This document shows, piece by piece, positions 61,081-64,000 of a DNA stretch of 64,000 nucleotides. The DNA is taken from the NCBI GenBank assembly GCA_001799735.1, contig MGUA01000007.1, forward strand, positions 91,875 to 155,874, written 5' to 3'. The first letter of the stretch is position 1, and every line of letters starts with the position of its first letter. The notes beneath the pieces are model-generated. The model saw only the letters and a program-made list of their open reading frames with translations. It was not told the DNA's origin and did not search any database. This stretch comes from Elusimicrobia bacterium GWB2_63_22. Lineage in GTDB: Bacteria > Elusimicrobiota > Elusimicrobia > Elusimicrobiales > UBA9959. Made by a program: the position numbers and the translations under genes.

Positions 61081-61113
61081 TGTAAATTAGGAATTAGGAA
61101 TGAACGTCCCCTA
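61021..61113. repeat. REP-like palindromic element, family 2 (30-bp perfect inverted repeat)
   Basis: The arms 61021-61050 and 61084-61113 are exact reverse complements, beginning TAGGGGACGTTCATTCCTAA, with a 33-nt spacer. The GH13 start codon (61078-61080) lies in the spacer and the left arm is translated. The form AGGGGACGTTCATT is, from memory, also a RAYT-type repeat. A half copy is at 27551-27576. Confidence 0.85.
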
Positions 61114-61149
61114 AAGAAAGCCCCGCCGATAAACTTCCGGCGGGGCTTT
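61114..61149 (-). terminator. Terminator after rpsA
   Basis: On the minus strand AAAGCCCCGCCG (61149-61138) pairs with CGGCGGGGCTTT (61128-61117), followed by CTTT. It separates rpsA from the amylase gene and abuts the REP-like element. Confidence 0.85.
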
Positions 61150-61163
61150 GCTGAGCCGCTGGT

Positions 61164-62354
61164 TTAGATGCGGTTCTTCTTCTCGAGCTGCTGCTTGAGC
61201 ATTTCGCCCAGGGAGCCCATGGCGGTCTCTTCGGACTCGCCCTTGTACTTGCTGATGGTGGCTTCGGTCTCTTCCTCTTCGCGGCTGATGTGGGCCGGGA
61301 CCAGCGCTATGCGCCGGGCCGCGATGTCCACGTTCTCGATGCGCACTTCCAGTTCCTGGCCGACCTTCAGCACGTCTTCCGGGTGGTTGATGCGCTTGTC
61401 GCCGCCCAGCTTGGAGACGTGGATCAGGCCGTCCACGCCGTCGCCCAGCGTGACGAAGGCGCCGAAGGGCGCGAGGCGGGAAACTTTGCCGGTGTGGTAG
61501 GAGCCGGGGGGCCAGTTCATATCCGCGGTGTCCCACGGGTTGGCCAGCGTGTCCTTGAGGCTCAGCGAGATGCGCTCGTTCTGCCAGTCCAGGCGCTTTA
61601 TGACCACTTCCACGCCCTGGCCCACGGCGAGCAGGTCGCCGACCTTCTCGGTGCGGCTCCAGGCCATCTCGGAGACGGGCAGCAGGGCTTCTATGCCGCC
61701 GATGTCCACGAAGGCGCCGAACTTCTGGATGGAGGTCACGGTGCCCTTCACGCGGTCCCCTTCGTGCAGGGTCTCTTTCAGCGCGGCGGCCTTTTCGCGG
61801 CGCTCGGCTTCCACCATCTCCCTGCGGGAGAGCACGATGTTGCGGCGGTCGAACTCGATGATATTGAAAGCGAACTCGCGGCCGACGTAGAGGGCCTTGT
61901 TCTCTTCGCGGCGGATGCCCATCTGGGAGAACGGCGCGAAGGCGCGCGTGCCGCCGGTGATGGTGATCTCGAAGCCGCCCTTGATCTCCCTGGAGACGGT
62001 GCCGGCCACGGGAATGTGGTTCTTGAAAGCGTCCTCGAACTGGGCGCGGGCCGCGGGGCCGGTGCCGATGCGGGTGGTGAAGCGCATCTCGCCTTCCTCG
62101 GAGCGGAGAAACCACGCGCGCACCACGTCGCCCTCGTGGGCGATCAGGTTGCCTTCGGAATCTTTAAGTTCTTCTACGGCGATGTAGCCCTCGCCTTTGC
62201 CGCCTACCTCGATCAGGGCCCATTCGGGGGTGATCTTTACAATAGGGGCTTCGACCTTCTGGCCGGGTTCCATTCTGGACGGCTCTTTGTAGGTCTGCTC
62301 GAACATCTCTGCGAAACTTTCTTCGTTCTGGTTGGTTTCCTGGTCGTTGGTCAT
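61164..62354 (-). CDS. rpsA: 30S ribosomal protein S1
   Basis: 396 residues from MTNDQETNQNEESFAEMFEQ, with four S1 RNA-binding domains: about 28-98 (GQKVEAPIVKITPEWALIEV), 115-180, 200-270 (GDRVKGTVTSIQKFGAFVDIGG) and 288-360 (GSYHTGKVSRLAPFGAFVTLGD). Shorter than the six-domain E. coli protein, as in many phyla. An in-frame GTG 24 nt upstream has a better SD (GGGAGG) and may be used; the ATG with AGAGG gives the more usual N-terminus. S1 helps ribosomes bind mRNA lacking a good SD, which is common in this window. Confidence 0.93.
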   Translation of the reverse strand: MTNDQETNQNEESFAEMFEQTYKEPSRMEPGQKVEAPIVKITPEWALIEVGGKGEGYIAVEELKDSEGNLIAHEGDVVRAWFLRSEEGEMRFTTRIGTGPAARAQFEDAFKNHIPVAGTVSREIKGGFEITITGGTRAFAPFSQMGIRREENKALYVGREFAFNIIEFDRRNIVLSRREMVEAERREKAAALKETLHEGDRVKGTVTSIQKFGAFVDIGGIEALLPVSEMAWSRTEKVGDLLAVGQGVEVVIKRLDWQNERISLSLKDTLANPWDTADMNWPPGSYHTGKVSRLAPFGAFVTLGDGVDGLIHVSKLGGDKRINHPEDVLKVGQELEVRIENVDIAARRIALVPAHISREEEETEATISKYKGESEETAMGSLGEMLKQQLEKKNRI

Positions 62355-62412
62355 CTGTACCTCTGGAAGTGGTGTCACGGTGCCTCCCTGGCGGGGGTCC
62401 TGCTGCCCCTTT

Positions 62413-62418
62413 ATTATA
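62413..62418 (-). promoter_or_regulatory. -10 box of rpsA
   Basis: TATAAT on the minus strand lies about 35-60 nt before the two candidate starts. No good -35 is seen. Confidence 0.45.
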
Positions 62419-62548
62419 TCAATTTAGACGGCCCCCTCGCCCTTCCACGACGGGGCTTCAGCGGCGCCGCGTCTTTTTTGTATGATAGTAGGGAATTCTT
62501 TTCACGCTACTCGCTTCTTTGAGCCAGCTTCGAGCCACGGGACAAAAC

Positions 62549-63190
62549 ATGTACAGCGGAAAAAAATCGCGCTTTATACTGGGCATCGCCGGCGGCTCCG
62601 GCTCCGGCAAGACCACCCTGGCCAAGCGCCTCATCGACGAATGCGGCAGCATCGGCATAGAGGGCCAGCTGTTCTCGCTGGACAACTACTACCAGCCGCT
62701 CGACCACCTCAGCTTCGACAAGAGAAAGACCTACAATTTCGACCATCCCGACGCGATAGACTCCGTACTGGCCGTGAAGCACCTGACCGAGCTCTGCTCC
62801 GGCAAGACGATCCACCAGCCGGTGTACGACTTCAAGCAGCATACCCGCGAGAAGGACTGCGTGCCCTGCAAACCGACGCAGCTGATAGTGGTGGAGGGGC
62901 TCTACACCCTGCACTTCCCCAAGCTGCTAGGCCTCTGCGACTATAAGATCTTCGTCTCCACCGGCATGGTGACCGCCGTGCTGCGCCGCGTGCAGCGCGA
63001 CATCAGCGAGCGCGGCCGCGACATCGAGGGCATCAAGCACCAGATCCTGTCCACCGTGCTGCCCATGTACGAGACCTACGTGAAGCCTACGCAGAAGAAC
63101 GCCCACTTCTCCATCAACTGGGAGGGGGAAGAGATCCCCGGCAAGGCCACCGAGGGCCTGGTGCGCATGATGCGCGACCACTTCCGCTAG
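62549..63190 (+). CDS. udk: Uridine kinase
   Basis: 213 residues, the same as E. coli Udk. Phosphorylates uridine and cytidine with GTP or ATP in pyrimidine salvage. P-loop GIAGGSGSGKTTLAKRL, SLDNYYQPLDHLSFDKRKTYNFDHPDA, YDFKQHTREK, VVEGLYTLHFP and the RRVQRDISERGRDI lid. The start is the ATG at 62549; a TTG 30 nt upstream is in frame but lacks support. A TATGAT box lies about 60 nt upstream. Confidence 0.92.
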   Translation: MYSGKKSRFILGIAGGSGSGKTTLAKRLIDECGSIGIEGQLFSLDNYYQPLDHLSFDKRKTYNFDHPDAIDSVLAVKHLTELCSGKTIHQPVYDFKQHTREKDCVPCKPTQLIVVEGLYTLHFPKLLGLCDYKIFVSTGMVTAVLRRVQRDISERGRDIEGIKHQILSTVLPMYETYVKPTQKNAHFSINWEGEEIPGKATEGLVRMMRDHFR

Positions 63191-63210
63191 GCGGCGTAGT
63201 AGAGAGCAAA

Positions 63211-63240
63211 TAAAAAACCCGGGCGAGCCCGGGTTTTTTA
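63211..63240. terminator. Bidirectional terminator, udk / clostripain-like gene
   Basis: A perfect 14-bp inverted repeat (TAAAAAACCCGGGC and its complement) with a 2-nt spacer gives a GC stem flanked by A- and T-runs, terminating both convergent genes. Confidence 0.92.
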
Positions 63241-63255
63241 TTGTTCAGCCCAAGC

Positions 63256-64000
63256 TTATTTGCGCCAGACGCCGTCGGTCCAGGCTACGAACTCGTCCCA
63301 CTGGGAGGCCCGGGAGAGCGAGAGGTCGCCGTACTTGGTCTCGTGGAGGGCTTCGAGCGCCGCGGGCACGGACTTGATCTTCATGGTGGTGTTGATGGCG
63401 ATGCCGCCCACCTTGGTGTAATCGTAGCCGTTAACCTTGTCGCCGTTGATGCCCACGTTGCGCAGCACCAGGCGGCCCTTTATGAAAGCCACCAGGTTCT
63501 GGGCGGCCTGTTTGGTTTCCTGGGAGCGGGCGGCGGCGCCGAAGATGGAGGCGAAGTCCGCGAGGTCCGCGTAGGCCGCTATCATCTTCTGCTTGTCGTT
63601 GGCGGGGTCCAGGCTGGTGAAGCGTATGACTTTCTGCACGGCCACTATGGCGGCGGCTTCCTCGTTATTGCGCATGGCGGCCCCGGCGAAAGCGTCCAGG
63701 TAGCCGGGCAGCTCGCTAAGGGCCGCGGGGCGGACCAGGGAGAGGGTGGCGCCCATGTCGTCGAGGGGCATAGAGATGGGGCCGATGTTCATGCCGCCGG
63801 CGTAGAAAGCCTTGTACCAGGTGACCAGGTATTCGCCGAGCTGCTCATGCGTGAAGGCCGGGTTGGCGTTCATGAAGTTCAGCAGGCCGGTGTAGTCGAA
63901 GCCCTGGGCCAGCATGGTCTCTTCCGAGCCCACGAACAGGCCGGCGTAGTCCTTCATCTCGTAGAGCACTTCGGCCATCTGCTGCAGGCAGGCGTTCTGC
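63256..64000 (-). CDS. Clostripain-like (peptidase C11) protein, 5'-truncated by window edge
   Basis: Only the C-terminal part is present; the frame stays open to the window edge (QNACLQQMAEVLYEMK). NACL followed by a helix and FVGSEETMLAQGFDYTGLL matches the segment around the catalytic cysteine of clostripain-family (C11) proteases, where the DACL motif holds the nucleophile. Here Asp is replaced by Asn. The rest is an alpha/beta C-terminal region without other motifs. The catalytic His and any signal peptide lie outside the window. Confidence 0.78.
   Translation of the reverse strand, partial: QNACLQQMAEVLYEMKDYAGLFVGSEETMLAQGFDYTGLLNFMNANPAFTHEQLGEYLVTWYKAFYAGGMNIGPISMPLDDMGATLSLVRPAALSELPGYLDAFAGAAMRNNEEAAAIVAVQKVIRFTSLDPANDKQKMIAAYADLADFASIFGAAARSQETKQAAQNLVAFIKGRLVLRNVGINGDKVNGYDYTKVGGIAINTTMKIKSVPAALEALHETKYGDLSLSRASQWDEFVAWTDGVWRK

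Noticed and set aside
1..64000. Insertion sequence, prophage or integron
   Set aside because: No transposase, integrase, phage or att-like features were seen; the only mobile-looking DNA is the non-coding palindromes.

Overview
The window is GC-rich, densely coded bacterial DNA. I could not run a search. The best fit is a member of the Elusimicrobiota: many cobalamin-binding radical SAM (B12-rSAM) genes in tandem, a clostripain-type protease, secreted proteins of unknown family, a pilin-like C-terminus ending in a Trp/Cys/Tyr-rich motif, and an archaeal-looking ValRS. This assignment is an inference. The chromosomal core genes (valS, prfB, rpsA, coaD, udk, a full aro operon, tRNA-Glu, tRNA-Thr) show it is chromosome, not plasmid or phage.

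Layout. 0-4.5 kb: 3' end of valS, two tRNA genes, a secreted barstar-domain protein, a DJ-1/PfpI protein and an exported cytochrome-b5-like protein. 4.5-11.7 kb: a minus-strand operon of overlapping genes that encodes chorismate mutase and all seven shikimate steps, ending in a B12-binding protein. 11.7-17 kb: prfB, tatD, a methionine synthase lacking its reactivation domain, and that domain as the next gene. 17-18.8 kb: a palindromic REP-like element, a tiny promoter-hairpin-terminator cassette, and a membrane ferredoxin gene pair. 18.8-24.9 kb: four overlapping B12-rSAM genes. 24.9-27.6 kb: a CopZ-like/VF530 fusion, an HNH-like protein, a pilin-tailed membrane protein and a GNAT. 27.6-36.4 kb: two secreted proteins of unknown family with sigma-54-type promoters, a Ser/Thr kinase with TPR-like region, a zinc-ribbon membrane protein, a DUF2914 protein, another B12-rSAM gene and a small membrane protein. 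36.4-43.8 kb: a beta-glucan use locus (GH144, GH3, ROK kinase, GH30, sugar MFS). 44.4-50.3 kb: a CrtI-like FAD enzyme with three more B12-rSAM genes, two of which are paralogues of the first array in the same order. 50.4-64 kb: secreted TPR-like and WG-repeat proteins, a second copy of the small promoter-hairpin cassette, coaD, a purine permease, a TIGR03915/TIGR03916-type pair, an alpha/beta hydrolase, a DMT transporter, a YkuD-like protein, a GH13 amylase, rpsA, udk and a clostripain-like protease that runs off the end.

Themes. Cobalamin dependence is heavy: MetH, an aro-linked B12 protein and eight B12-rSAM proteins. Non-coding repeats are common, and at three genes a REP-like repeat supplies the stop codon or encloses the start codon. 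Several genes have a -10 hexamer ending only 6-8 nt before the start codon, which suggests leaderless mRNAs. The most novel signals are the two near-identical small-RNA-like cassettes (about 17.1 kb and 51.3 kb), the duplicated B12-rSAM module beside a desaturase-like enzyme, and the pair of matching sigma-54 promoters in front of secreted proteins.
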